Below, piece by piece: positions 25,875 to 35,047 of a stretch of DNA of 64,000 nt. The DNA is from Murimonas intestini (GTDB lineage: Bacteria > Bacillota > Clostridia > Lachnospirales > Lachnospiraceae). A program made the position numbers and the translations under genes. The notes beneath the pieces were generated by a model. That model was not told where the DNA came from. It was given only the letters and a program-made list of their open reading frames with translations, and searched no databases. The stretch's first letter is position 1, and each line of letters opens with the position of its first letter. Where the stretch lies: the NCBI RefSeq assembly GCF_024622195.1, contig NZ_JANKBI010000003.1, positions 310,001 to 374,000 of the forward strand, written 5' to 3'.

Positions 25875-26072
25875 GTAAATTGTGAACTGTAGATAAGTCA
25901 AAAGCTTTCGCATTGACGAAAGCTTTTATAGTGTTAAGAGGAAAGGCAGAGTGATTCCATGGAAGGTGGGCCTAGTCCTGAGCGAAGCAGGTTTTCAGGA
26001 AAAATAAAATAATCGCAGGGCGGTCCATTTCAGGTTATCCGTCCGCGGATAATCGAAAGGAGTTACAAAGTC
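25875..26072 (+). promoter_or_regulatory. long structured leader of corA, candidate cis-regulatory RNA
   Basis: Three structures are visible. A hairpin with 11-bp perfect stem (AAAAGCTTTCG/CGAAAGCTTTT, 25900-25927) could be an early terminator. A short CCTG/CAGG hairpin lies at about 25976-25990. TTATCCG-TCCG-CGGATAA (26036-26053) ends just before the ribosome site AAAGGAG. A small frame ATG 25959 to TAA 26012 would encode 17 residues (MEGGPSPERSRFSGKIK). It does not show the M-box Mg riboswitch text that I know. An ion-responsive leader is inferred from the gene it controls. Confidence 0.5.
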
Positions 26073-27014
26073 ATGATTAAGATTTTCAGGACGATTGATG
26101 GGGCAGTCCATCAGGTAAACGAAGTACAGGAGGGCTGCTGGATTGCACTTGTAAATCCTACAGCTACAGAGATACTTGATATCTCAAAAGAATACCAGAT
26201 AGAGGTGGACGATCTGAGGGCCCCTCTGGATGAGGAAGAACGCTCACGTATAGATGTGGGGGATAATTATACTATGATCCTTGTGGACATCCCCATCATA
26301 GAGGAGCGCAACGATAAGGAGTGGTATGTGACCATACCTATGTCAATTATCGTGACAGATGATTTGATCTTTACAGTATGCCTGGAGGATACGCCGGTAC
26401 TGTCTGCGTTCATGGACGGCAGGGTCAGGAATTTCTTCACTTATAAGAAGACTAGGTTCATCCTGCAGATCCTGTATAAGAATGCTACCATGTACCTGCA
26501 TTATCTGCGTGTGATTGACAAAAAAAGCGAGCAGGTAGAGCAGAAGCTCCATGCATCCACAAAGAATCAGGAGCTGATAGAACTTCTGGAGCTGGAGAAG
26601 AGCCTCGTATATTTTACCACTTCCCTGCGTTCCAATGAGGTGGTTCTGGAGAAGCTGCTAAAGACTGAGAGTATCAAGCACTACCCGGAGGATGAAGAGC
26701 TTCTGGAGGATGTTATTATAGAGAACAAGCAGGCTATTGAGATGGCCAATATCTACAGCGGTATCTTAAGCGGCATGATGGATGCATTTGCATCTGTTAT
26801 TTCCAACAATCTGAATATTGTCATGAAGTTCCTGGCAACAGTGACGATCGTTATGGCTATACCGACAATGATATTCAGCGCTTATGGAATGAATGTAAAC
26901 CCTGCAGGCATGCCGTTTGCGGACAGCCCCTATGGATTTTTGATCGTGATCCTCATTTCACTGGTCTTAAGCCTTGTGGTTGCTCTGATCTTCTCCAAAA
27001 AAGATCTTTTCTGA
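26073..27014 (+). CDS. corA: CorA family divalent cation transporter
   Basis: 313 residues. A large cytosolic N-terminal domain with a long helix (IDKKSEQVEQKLHASTKNQ onward) is followed by two C-terminal membrane helices. The pore motif reads YGMNVN near residue 272, the CorA signature GMN. It moves Mg2+ (or Co2+/Ni2+) as a pentamer in the membrane. AAAGGAG before the ATG. The next gene begins 27 bases later and may be co-transcribed. Confidence 0.95.
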   Translation: MIKIFRTIDGAVHQVNEVQEGCWIALVNPTATEILDISKEYQIEVDDLRAPLDEEERSRIDVGDNYTMILVDIPIIEERNDKEWYVTIPMSIIVTDDLIFTVCLEDTPVLSAFMDGRVRNFFTYKKTRFILQILYKNATMYLHYLRVIDKKSEQVEQKLHASTKNQELIELLELEKSLVYFTTSLRSNEVVLEKLLKTESIKHYPEDEELLEDVIIENKQAIEMANIYSGILSGMMDAFASVISNNLNIVMKFLATVTIVMAIPTMIFSAYGMNVNPAGMPFADSPYGFLIVILISLVLSLVVALIFSKKDLF

Positions 27015-27041
27015 AAAAAGTGAAAAAGGAAAGGTGACAGA

Positions 27042-27866
27042 ATGAATTTTTTAAACAAGATGGAACGGAAATTCGGCAGGCATGCTATACATAACCTGTC
27101 GGCATATATTATAGCGCTGTATGCGGCAGGCTATGTACTGCTCATGTTTTCACCGCAGATTTTAGGATATCTCACCCTTGAGCCGGGACTTATCCTGCGG
27201 GGCCAGGTCTGGAGGCTGGTGACATGGGTCATCGTGCCGCCCTCAAGCCTTGATATCTTTACAATTATTATGCTTTTTTTCTATTATTCAATAGGAAATA
27301 CGCTGGAGCATACCTGGGGCGCTTTCAGGTATAATGTATATATTTTTACGGGTATCATAGCTACGGCGCTGGGCGCATTCCTTCTGTATTTTATCCTGGG
27401 AGGAAACATTTTGTTCGGCTCTGCGCTGTTCAGCACTTATTATATTAATATGTCCATCTTCCTGGCATTTGCCGCCATGTATCCGGAGATGCGCGTCATG
27501 CTGTATTTCCTGATCCCTATAAAGATGAAATGGATGGGAATGGTCTACGGAGTATTTATACTGTATTCCTTTGTTAAGTCTTCATGGGTGGGAAAGGTTG
27601 CGATCATCGCATCACTGTTTAACTTCATTGTATTCTTCCTGATGACAAGGAATTATAAAAGAGTCTCACCAGGAGAGATAAACAGGAAGCGGAAGTATAA
27701 GCAGGCCACCAGCACTCCGAAGGGTGTTACAAAGCATAAGTGCGCCGTCTGCGGGCGGACAGAGCTGGACGGGGACAACCTAGAATTCCGTTTCTGCTCC
27801 AAGTGTGACGGGAATTACGAATATTGTCAGGACCATCTGTTTAACCATGTCCACAAGCATAAATAG
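27042..27866 (+). CDS. rhomboid-like membrane protein with C-terminal zinc finger, no catalytic dyad
   Basis: 274 residues. Six hydrophobic segments (about 20-195) follow a rhomboid plan: the L1 loop has LILRGQVWRLVTWVIVPPSS and TM2 ends in NTLEHTWGAFRYN. The protease motif GxSG is not found (the TM4 region reads ILFGSALFSTYY), and no His follows in TM6. The soluble tail has CAVCGRTEL, then FCSKCDGNYEYCQDH, a likely zinc-binding finger. It therefore resembles an inactive rhomboid or derlin-type protein. Located between corA and pyruvate kinase; function unknown. Confidence 0.65.
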   Translation: MNFLNKMERKFGRHAIHNLSAYIIALYAAGYVLLMFSPQILGYLTLEPGLILRGQVWRLVTWVIVPPSSLDIFTIIMLFFYYSIGNTLEHTWGAFRYNVYIFTGIIATALGAFLLYFILGGNILFGSALFSTYYINMSIFLAFAAMYPEMRVMLYFLIPIKMKWMGMVYGVFILYSFVKSSWVGKVAIIASLFNFIVFFLMTRNYKRVSPGEINRKRKYKQATSTPKGVTKHKCAVCGRTELDGDNLEFRFCSKCDGNYEYCQDHLFNHVHKHK

Positions 27867-27928
27867 GGGTGCCTGATATGAGGGCGCTGCCGGAGCAACT
27901 TAATAACATAGTTCAGAGGAGAAATTAA

Positions 27929-29365
27929 ATGAAGAAAACGAAGATTATATGTACCATGGGACCTAACACGAATGACCGCGATCTGCTGAAGCAGCTGATT
28001 GAAAACGGCATGGATGTTGCCAGGTTTAACTTTTCCCACGGTGATTATGAGGAACACCGCGGCAGGATAGAGCTGCTGAAAAGCATCCGGGATGAACTGA
28101 GGATACCGGTTGCCATGCTTCTGGATACAAAGGGTCCTGAGATCCGCACCGGCCTTCTGAAGGACGGGAAGAAGGTGGAATTAAAGGCAGGAGACAGCTT
28201 TTCTCTCATGATGGAAGAGACAGTGGGGGATGAGACAAAATGCTCTATCACTTATCCTGAGCTCTGTGAGGATGTAAATAAGGGTGATACGATCCTCATC
28301 GATGACGGCCTGATCGGACTGCGTGTAGAGAAAGTGACAGATGAGGAGATAAGCTGTACCGTTATCAACGGCGGTGAGCTGGGAGAACGGAAAGGCATCA
28401 ATGTGCCGAATGTAGGCGTAAACCTTCCGAATGTCACAGAAAAAGATAAAGAGGATATTCTCTTCGGCATCAAGCAGGGCTTTGATTTTATTGCCGCATC
28501 CTTTGTGAGAAACGGAGGCTGCATACGGGAGATAAGGAAGATCCTGAATGCGAACGGAGGAAGCCATGTCCATATCATAGCCAAGATTGAAAATGCGGAG
28601 GGCGTGGAGAATATAGATGAGATCATCCAGGAAGCCGACGGGATAATGGTTGCCAGGGGAGACCTTGGTGTGGAGATACCGGCTGACGAGGTTCCGTATA
28701 TCCAGAAAAAGATTATCAGGAAATGCAATGATCATTATAAGCCTGTTATCACGGCAACACAGATGCTGGATTCTATGATAAGGAATCCCAGGCCTACAAG
28801 GGCGGAAGCGGGAGATGTGGCAAACGCTATCTATGACGGCAGTGACGCCATTATGCTTTCCGGTGAGACTGCTATGGGAAAATACCCAGTGGAAGCAGTC
28901 AGGATGATGGCCAAGATCGCTGAAACGACAGAGGCCCATCTGGATTATAAACTGCTTATAAAGAATGCCAAGAGCCGCAGAAAGAAGAGCATCTCAAGCG
29001 CTGTAGGCTTTGCTACGGTATCTACAGCACATAACCTGGATGCAGTCTGCATAGTGACACCAACTATTTCAGGGCAGACAGCCAGGCTGATCTCTAATTT
29101 CCGCCCTGAGATGCCTATATATGCAATTTCCCCCAATGAGGAAGCTGTGCGCAGGATGCAGCTGTACTGGGGAGTAAGGCCGTTCCTGGGAAATCAGGAA
29201 GAGACAACGAGCAGCATCATTGCCAATTCTATGATTCTTATCAGAAAGAAAAAGCTGATAAAGAGAGGACAGCTGGCTGTATTTACAGCGGGAGATCCGG
29301 CTACGAATTTTGTTACCGGTGAAGGGACAATAACTAACATGATGCACATAGTCGAGGCGAAATAA
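27929..29365 (+). CDS. pyk: pyruvate kinase
   Basis: 478 residues: TIM barrel with inserted B domain and the regulatory C domain. Motifs: KIICTMGPN, RFNFSHGDYEEH, LLDTKGPEIRTG, the catalytic Lys/metal segment IIAKIENAEGVENIDEI, and VARGDLGVEIP. There is no extra C-terminal PEP-utiliser-like domain as in Bacillus. It turns PEP and ADP into pyruvate and ATP. AGAGGAG precedes the ATG. The stop directly abuts the next start. Confidence 0.97.
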   Translation: MKKTKIICTMGPNTNDRDLLKQLIENGMDVARFNFSHGDYEEHRGRIELLKSIRDELRIPVAMLLDTKGPEIRTGLLKDGKKVELKAGDSFSLMMEETVGDETKCSITYPELCEDVNKGDTILIDDGLIGLRVEKVTDEEISCTVINGGELGERKGINVPNVGVNLPNVTEKDKEDILFGIKQGFDFIAASFVRNGGCIREIRKILNANGGSHVHIIAKIENAEGVENIDEIIQEADGIMVARGDLGVEIPADEVPYIQKKIIRKCNDHYKPVITATQMLDSMIRNPRPTRAEAGDVANAIYDGSDAIMLSGETAMGKYPVEAVRMMAKIAETTEAHLDYKLLIKNAKSRRKKSISSAVGFATVSTAHNLDAVCIVTPTISGQTARLISNFRPEMPIYAISPNEEAVRRMQLYWGVRPFLGNQEETTSSIIANSMILIRKKKLIKRGQLAVFTAGDPATNFVTGEGTITNMMHIVEAK

Positions 29366-31375
29366 ATGAAGAAATATCTCAATATCTCAAAGGTGAGGGT
29401 TGCCATTGCTAGCGCAGTGGCAATTGCCTTGTCTGTACTCAGCATAGTGGCTTTGCAGGAAGGCGGGATGACGGCGGGGAAATTTGCCTTGGCTCTGTTT
29501 CTCTCAATACTTGCAGGCCTTCTTATTATTATCAGGATCCCTGTTAACAAGATAGCAGGCGGTATCATATTTTTCATCTTACCCCTGCTGGCGCTCTGCT
29601 GTATGGAATTTTATACACATGTGCCCTGGGACTTGACATTTCCGATCTTGATACTGAACTATCTGTTTTATCTGCTGCTCTACCTGCTGTTTTCCTCTCT
29701 GTTTGGAAATACCAGATGGGGATGTGTTGCAGGGCCTGTGATACCCATGATCTTTGGCATGGCAAATTATTTCGTGGTGAGCTTCAGATCCTCACCTATC
29801 GTTCCGTGGGATTTCTATTCACTGGGGACAGCAGTAACGATAGCGGATAATTATACTTTTACTGTCAGTGACCGTCTTGTGTTTGTCCTGATGGGATTTA
29901 TATTTTTGATGATACTGGGTGAGAAGACAAGTATCAGGATCCGGAAGGTGAAGGTGCGTGCTGCTTCCATAGTGCTGTCAGCCGTACTGCTTTTTGGATA
30001 TGTCCAGGGGATACAGACAAAGTTTACAGAAAATCTGTTTGGACTTGATAACATCCTCTTTACGCCAAATGTGCTGTATCGGAATAATGGATTCGCAGGA
30101 GCATTTCTGGCAAATCTCCAGTATCTGAATATTGAGAAACCGTCGGGATATTCAAAAGAGGCTGTAGAGGAAATTGCGGATTCTCTGGAAGAAAAAAATA
30201 AGGATGACAATAAAGATGCGCTGACAGATATATCGGACATGCCCAATATAGTTGTTATCATGAACGAGGCATTTTCTGACCTTTCTGTGTACGGTGATTT
30301 TAATGTGAGTGAAGATTTTATGCCATATATCCATTCTCTTGAGGAAAATACTGTAAAGGGCAATCTTTACGTATCTGTAAAGGGAGGAAATACAGCTAAT
30401 ACAGAATTTGAATTCCTGACAGGAAATACGATGGCCTTTTTGCCAAGCGGCAGTGTTGCTTACCAGCAGTATGTAAAGAGCCAGATGCCCTCACTTGCAA
30501 GCCATCTGAAAAGTCTGGGATATCAGACGGCTGCCCTCCATCCATACTACGCTACAGGATGGAACAGGAATACTGTTTATCCGGATCTTGGATTTGACAA
30601 TTCTTATTTTAAGTCAGATTTTAGCGGCGCTTCCACTCTGAGAGGATATGTAGATGATGAATCTGCTTTTAATAAGATCATTGAACTGTATGAGGAGAAG
30701 CAGCAGGATGACAGGCTTTTTGCATTTGAAGTGACAATGCAGAACCATGGAGGGTACAGCAAAGAGTTTGATGACTTTAAGGAAGATGTCTATTTGTCTG
30801 ACCTGGATGAGTCAGGAAAGACACTGAGCCAGATCTCGGCGGAGCGTTATCTGAGCCTTATAAAGCGCTCTGATGAAGCATTCCAGGATCTGACAGAGTA
30901 CTTTGCAGGCCAGGATGAGCATACAGTCATTCTGATGTTTGGCGACCATCAGCCGTCAGATTACATATCCAATGTAATACTCAGGCTGCTGGGTAAGGAT
31001 ACAGAGGCAAGGGAAGACAGCGTTGATGAATTTTCAGAAGGTTACATTGTGCCCTTTGTGATGTGGGCAAACTATGATATAGAAGAAGAACAGGTTGATG
31101 CAATCAGCGCCAATTATCTGGGCGGGCTTCTTCTGGAAAAAGCCAATCTGCCTCTGAGCGGCTTCCAGAGTTATCTGGGAGGCCTCCGGGAGGATTTCCC
31201 TGTGATAACTGCCAATTTCTGGGCTGATGCATCAGAAGAGGGCATTGCCTTCCACAACTGGAAGGATGGAGAAGCGGACGAGGATGAGCAGTCACTGCTG
31301 GACCAGTACAGGATGCTTCAGTACAATGACCTGAATGATCCAAAGAACAGGGTATGGGAATTTTTCGGGAGCTGA
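29366..31375 (+). CDS. LTA synthase family protein (membrane sulfatase-fold phosphoglycerol transferase)
   Basis: 669 residues. About six to seven membrane segments in the first 215 residues, then an external sulfatase-fold domain. Metal and catalytic parts: IVVIMNEAFSDL, the nucleophile Thr in KGGNTANTEFEFLTG, and MFGDHQPSDY. Such enzymes transfer glycerol phosphate from phosphatidylglycerol to teichoic acid or to other glycans outside the cell. There is no gap after pyk, so the two are transcribed together. The exact acceptor cannot be told. Confidence 0.92.
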   Translation: MKKYLNISKVRVAIASAVAIALSVLSIVALQEGGMTAGKFALALFLSILAGLLIIIRIPVNKIAGGIIFFILPLLALCCMEFYTHVPWDLTFPILILNYLFYLLLYLLFSSLFGNTRWGCVAGPVIPMIFGMANYFVVSFRSSPIVPWDFYSLGTAVTIADNYTFTVSDRLVFVLMGFIFLMILGEKTSIRIRKVKVRAASIVLSAVLLFGYVQGIQTKFTENLFGLDNILFTPNVLYRNNGFAGAFLANLQYLNIEKPSGYSKEAVEEIADSLEEKNKDDNKDALTDISDMPNIVVIMNEAFSDLSVYGDFNVSEDFMPYIHSLEENTVKGNLYVSVKGGNTANTEFEFLTGNTMAFLPSGSVAYQQYVKSQMPSLASHLKSLGYQTAALHPYYATGWNRNTVYPDLGFDNSYFKSDFSGASTLRGYVDDESAFNKIIELYEEKQQDDRLFAFEVTMQNHGGYSKEFDDFKEDVYLSDLDESGKTLSQISAERYLSLIKRSDEAFQDLTEYFAGQDEHTVILMFGDHQPSDYISNVILRLLGKDTEAREDSVDEFSEGYIVPFVMWANYDIEEEQVDAISANYLGGLLLEKANLPLSGFQSYLGGLREDFPVITANFWADASEEGIAFHNWKDGEADEDEQSLLDQYRMLQYNDLNDPKNRVWEFFGS

Positions 31376-31392
31376 TCCGCGGATTGATCAAA

Positions 31393-31442
31393 AAAACAGG
31401 ACATATAGAAAATGCTTAGACAGATTCTATATGTCCTGTTTT
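31393..31442. terminator. bidirectional terminator between the LTA-synthase-type gene and the CLC gene
   Basis: An 18-bp perfect stem (31393-31410 with 31425-31442), 14-base loop; each arm ends in A4/T4, so it works on both strands. Confidence 0.88.
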
Positions 31443-31450
31443 ATTACCGT

Positions 31451-33019
31451 CTAGAATTCATCAGGCGCGACTACCGCCTTACACTGTTCCTCCATCATCT
31501 GGGTGACTTCCGGGCTGTAGGCCTCATCACAGAGTACGATCAGTCCGTCTCCGGCTTCCAGCTTTGTCTCGCCCCGGGGCACGATCTCGATCTCTCCCCG
31601 TTTGACGGCTATGATCAGACAGCGGTCAGGTATGCTGACTTCGCGTATGCGCTTTCCGCAGATCGGTGACCCCAGATGTATGGGCGTCTCAAGCAGCAGC
31701 TTTTCACCTGTCTCTTCCCTCTTGACTCTGCCGGCCTTAAAGAGCATTCTGCGCAGCAGCTGGTCATAGATGGGTTTGGCATGGCAGACATCAGCTACAG
31801 TAAACGCAGTCAATGATACAAGAGCGATGAACATCAGATGGGTGAAGTTGCCTGTCATTTCAGTGATAAGAAGGATGCCTGTTATGGGGGCGCGGACAAT
31901 TGCGGCGAAGCTTCCGGCCATGCCGAGTATGAGCAGGGCGCCCAGGTTCAGGTCAGAGCCCAGAGCGTCAGCGATGCCGTGGAAGACCCCGCCGCAGAGG
32001 GCGCCCAGGACCAGGAGAGGCAGGAAAATCCCGCCCGGTATGCCTGCACCGAAGCTGGTAATAGAAAATGCAAACTTGATAACAAGCAGCGCTGCCAGTG
32101 TGATGAGCGGGATCTTGTCCGCAATATCCATAACAAGGCTGCTGCCGCCTCCCAGTACTGCAGGACAGAAATACAGGAAGAGCCCTGCCAGCATAAACGG
32201 GATAAGGGTACGGATAAACTGGCTGGGGATCTTATCATAAAGCTTCTGTACACGGTCCGTGCAGAAATTATAAAGCACACCTATAAGTCCCACAACTGCT
32301 CCCAGCAGGATAACGATCCAGAAGTGGGAGAGCGGAATGGCAATAGCGCCTGAAAAATCGAATACAGGTTTTAAGCCGAATACGTTTCTGGAGACAAAAT
32401 TGGCTGTAATGGCGGAGGCCATGGAGGAGAGGAGTATCTCTACTGAGAAATTTTTATGTACTTCTTCCAGCGCAAACAGGGCGCCTGCGATAGGGGCATT
32501 AAAGGCAGCTGAAAGCCCTGCGCTGGCACCGCAGGTGATCAGCATCTTTTCCTCCACCTTCATTCTTTTGGTGAGCCGGGCAAATCCTTTTCCCACCATG
32601 GCTCCAAGCTGTATGGACGGGCCTTCGCGCCCGAGGGAAAGGCCTGAACCGATAGTGATGATCCCTCCCAGAAATTTGGCTGTCAGCACTCTCCACCAGG
32701 TCTGCTGGAAATAGCCCTGGATCTCGCCGTCCAGCTGTGGGATGCCTGAACCGGATATCATAGGCTCCCATTTCAGAAGCAGGGTGGTGATGACGGCGCC
32801 GCAGAGCAGGATAAGGAACCACACTGCCATGAACCACGGGTGGACCTGTACATATACTACGAGTTCTTCCAGCAGTATCTCCAATTTTCCAAGGATCAGC
32901 CTGAACAGCACAACAACAAGACCTGCCACGGCTCCAATGCACAGACCTTCAAATACAAGCTTGTACCGGAAATCCTGAAACCGTTTAATGACTTTTGTAA
33001 CACTATGGTTACTTTCCAT
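31451..33019 (-). CDS. CLC-type chloride/proton exchanger with C-terminal TrkA-C domain
   Basis: 522 residues. CLC selectivity-filter motifs: GSGIPQL, GREGPSIQLG and GGIFLPLL. The Glu of GREGP marks the exchanger type rather than a channel. After about residue 440 a TrkA-C domain (SPICGKRIREVSIPDRCLII) may bind a nucleotide. It sits in the membrane and probably helps acid or anion stress. AGGAGGAAGGAG precedes the ATG. It is followed upstream by another ion exchanger that also ends in TrkA-C domains. Confidence 0.95.
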   Translation of the reverse strand: MESNHSVTKVIKRFQDFRYKLVFEGLCIGAVAGLVVVLFRLILGKLEILLEELVVYVQVHPWFMAVWFLILLCGAVITTLLLKWEPMISGSGIPQLDGEIQGYFQQTWWRVLTAKFLGGIITIGSGLSLGREGPSIQLGAMVGKGFARLTKRMKVEEKMLITCGASAGLSAAFNAPIAGALFALEEVHKNFSVEILLSSMASAITANFVSRNVFGLKPVFDFSGAIAIPLSHFWIVILLGAVVGLIGVLYNFCTDRVQKLYDKIPSQFIRTLIPFMLAGLFLYFCPAVLGGGSSLVMDIADKIPLITLAALLVIKFAFSITSFGAGIPGGIFLPLLVLGALCGGVFHGIADALGSDLNLGALLILGMAGSFAAIVRAPITGILLITEMTGNFTHLMFIALVSLTAFTVADVCHAKPIYDQLLRRMLFKAGRVKREETGEKLLLETPIHLGSPICGKRIREVSIPDRCLIIAVKRGEIEIVPRGETKLEAGDGLIVLCDEAYSPEVTQMMEEQCKAVVAPDEF

Positions 33020-33103
33020 CTTTTATAACTCCTTCCTCCTCGCTTAAATGATGAGCAGTGCGCACTTATCATTTTGCATTACAGGGAAATTCTTATTAAT
33101 TTA

Positions 33104-33133
33104 ATTATATAACCCTTTTGTCTGACGCGTCAA
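33104..33133 (-). promoter_or_regulatory. promoter of the CLC gene with a palindrome over the -35 box
   Basis: Minus strand TTGACG (33133-33128), 18-base spacer, TATAAT (33109-33104). TGACGCGTCA (33123-33132) is a perfect 10-base palindrome covering the -35 box. Confidence 0.65.
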
Positions 33134-33184
33134 GGAAGGATTTAACATCACTGGCCGCTCTGTGACCAGTAACCCGGCAACGAT

Positions 33185-34786
33185 TTAAACATCGCTGCAC
33201 AAAATCAGGGTATCTCCTTTTTTAAGCATGCTGTTTCCGTCCGGAATAAAATTTTCCTGCCCCCGCCTCACCATAACTATAAGAGAACTGTCAGGGAGGG
33301 AGATATTGTTTACAGGCTGGTTGACCCACGGATGATCTTTGTCCAGAAAGACTTCGCTTAAGTTCACATTTGAGTTGTCGGTGTAGCTGCTGCAGCTGAT
33401 AATGATGCTGTCAGAGAGCCGGATACGGGTAGAACCATTGGGGATGAGAGTTTCCCCCTCCCGCTTTACCATGACTGCCAGCATATCCTTTGGCATGGAG
33501 ATATCAGAAAGCGTCTGTCCCACCCAGGGATGTCCTTCGCTGAGGCGCACCTCTATGAGGTTTAATTCTTTTGCATCCTGATAATCATTAAAGGTGCGAA
33601 AGACATTGCAGTCTTTCTCTATAAGGCCCAGACGCCTGGACAAGAGGGGAAGCAGGGAGCCCTGTATGGCCACAGACAAAAGGCATACGAAAAAGGCAAT
33701 ATGGAAAATATCATTTTTGGTGTATGCCGGGCTTACTACAGTTGCTATGGCGAATACAATGCTGGCTGCGCCTCTTAGGCCTGCCCAGGACACGAGGAGC
33801 TGCTGCCTGAAGGGGACCTTAAAGGGAGTCAGTATGGCAAAGACTGCCAGCGGCCTGGCCACCAGCGTCAGAAAGAGCGCTATCAGGGCTGCGCTTGGCA
33901 GGATCAGGAGCATCTGGCTGGGAAAGGAGAGCAGGCCAAGCGTGAAAAACAGCAGGATCTGCATGATCCCGGTCAGTCCGTCAAAGAAATGCACTAGTTC
34001 AATTTTATCTGAGATTGCACTGTTGCCCAGAATGATTCCGGCTATGTAGACACTTAAAAATCCATTGCCCCCCAGGAGCACCGGCATGGAATAGGCGCTG
34101 ATGGCTACTGCGAACACGAGGATCAGATGCATCCCGTTTGAGTGAAAGGAGAATTTCTTCATAAGAAAAGCTGTGGCGCAGCCGATGGCAGCTCCGAATG
34201 CCAGCCCGAAAAATATCTGCTTAAAAAGCAGGAGAGGCAGGCTGGCGGCGCCATTTCCCTGCATCAGTCCCAGGATGATGATGGTGAGCATATATGCTAT
34301 AGGGTCATTGCTTCCGCTCTCGATTTCCAGCAGGGAAGCCAGACCTCCTGTCAGATTCAGCTTTTTTCCCCTGAGAATGGAAAATACAGAAGCAGCGTCT
34401 GTGGAGCCCAGAACAGCGCCTATGAGCAGGCCCTCCAGCAGCGAGGTCCTTAAAACGAAATAGCAGAAGACTCCTGTTATCAGAGCAGTCAGGATCACTC
34501 CGAAGGTGGAGAGCAGGATAGATTTGACAGCTACAGGCTTCGCAGCATCCCAGTTGGTGCCAAAGCCTCCGTAGAACATGATAAAAAGAAGAGCAGCAGA
34601 ACAGATATGTTCCGTGAGCCCGTAATCATCAAATGAGATGCCTGCGATGCCGTCTGATCCCATGAGCATCCCCAGAGCCAGAAACAGCAGCAGGGCAGGT
34701 ATTCCAAAACGGGCAAAGAGCTTGCTGCATACGACAGATATTATACAGATGAGTGAAACAATCAGCAGGTATTTTTCCAAACGCAT
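33185..34786 (-). CDS. CPA1-type cation/proton antiporter with two TrkA-C domains
   Basis: 533 residues. About 12 membrane segments to residue 390, with the CPA1 motifs GSTDAASVF and ESGSNDPIAYML (ND of the ion site). Two TrkA-C domains follow (about 405-470 and 475-533), each with a HPWVGQTLSDISMP-type repeat. It resembles CvrA/NhaP2, K+/H+ antiporters of the cell membrane. AAAGGAGGA precedes the ATG. The two C-terminal domains suggest gating by a nucleotide such as c-di-AMP, which is an inference. Confidence 0.93.
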   Translation of the reverse strand: MRLEKYLLIVSLICIISVVCSKLFARFGIPALLLFLALGMLMGSDGIAGISFDDYGLTEHICSAALLFIMFYGGFGTNWDAAKPVAVKSILLSTFGVILTALITGVFCYFVLRTSLLEGLLIGAVLGSTDAASVFSILRGKKLNLTGGLASLLEIESGSNDPIAYMLTIIILGLMQGNGAASLPLLLFKQIFFGLAFGAAIGCATAFLMKKFSFHSNGMHLILVFAVAISAYSMPVLLGGNGFLSVYIAGIILGNSAISDKIELVHFFDGLTGIMQILLFFTLGLLSFPSQMLLILPSAALIALFLTLVARPLAVFAILTPFKVPFRQQLLVSWAGLRGAASIVFAIATVVSPAYTKNDIFHIAFFVCLLSVAIQGSLLPLLSRRLGLIEKDCNVFRTFNDYQDAKELNLIEVRLSEGHPWVGQTLSDISMPKDMLAVMVKREGETLIPNGSTRIRLSDSIIISCSSYTDNSNVNLSEVFLDKDHPWVNQPVNNISLPDSSLIVMVRRGQENFIPDGNSMLKKGDTLILCSDV

Positions 34787-34803
34787 TCCTCCTTTATATT
34801 TAT

Positions 34804-34821
34804 TATGTTAATTTTAACATA
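34804..34821 (-). promoter_or_regulatory. palindrome in the upstream region of the CPA1 gene
   Basis: TATGTTAA-TT-TTAACATA, 18 bases, 17 bases before the ATG (minus strand). It could be an operator or an mRNA 5' hairpin close to the ribosome site. The rest of the 261-base gap up to 35047 shows no clear feature apart from a possible TATGAT at 35017-35022 for the sugar operon. Confidence 0.45.
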
Positions 34822-35047
34822 GATCCGGGAGTAAGAAAAGCGATAACATATACGGGAATATTGATGGACACGGTATGGAAAACGGACAGGCAATTGGAAG
34901 AAATGCTGGCTGGAGTATAAAATAATGATGGGCAAATGTTAAAGAATGATGAAAAAAAGAAAAATAATACCACTAAACTAGTAAAATACTACAAATAATT
35001 CCTTAAAACATTATGATATGATGGTTTCAATGAAAAGGAGGAGCGAC

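Noticed and set aside
25875..26072. M-box or yybP-ykoY riboswitch before corA
   Set aside because: The core motifs I know for these classes were not found, so the leader is reported only as an unassigned structured RNA.
31770..32353. Two long plus-strand reading frames (156 and 171 codons) opposite the CLC gene
   Set aside because: They are antisense to a well-recognised CLC protein, have no good ribosome sites and no recognisable protein pattern.
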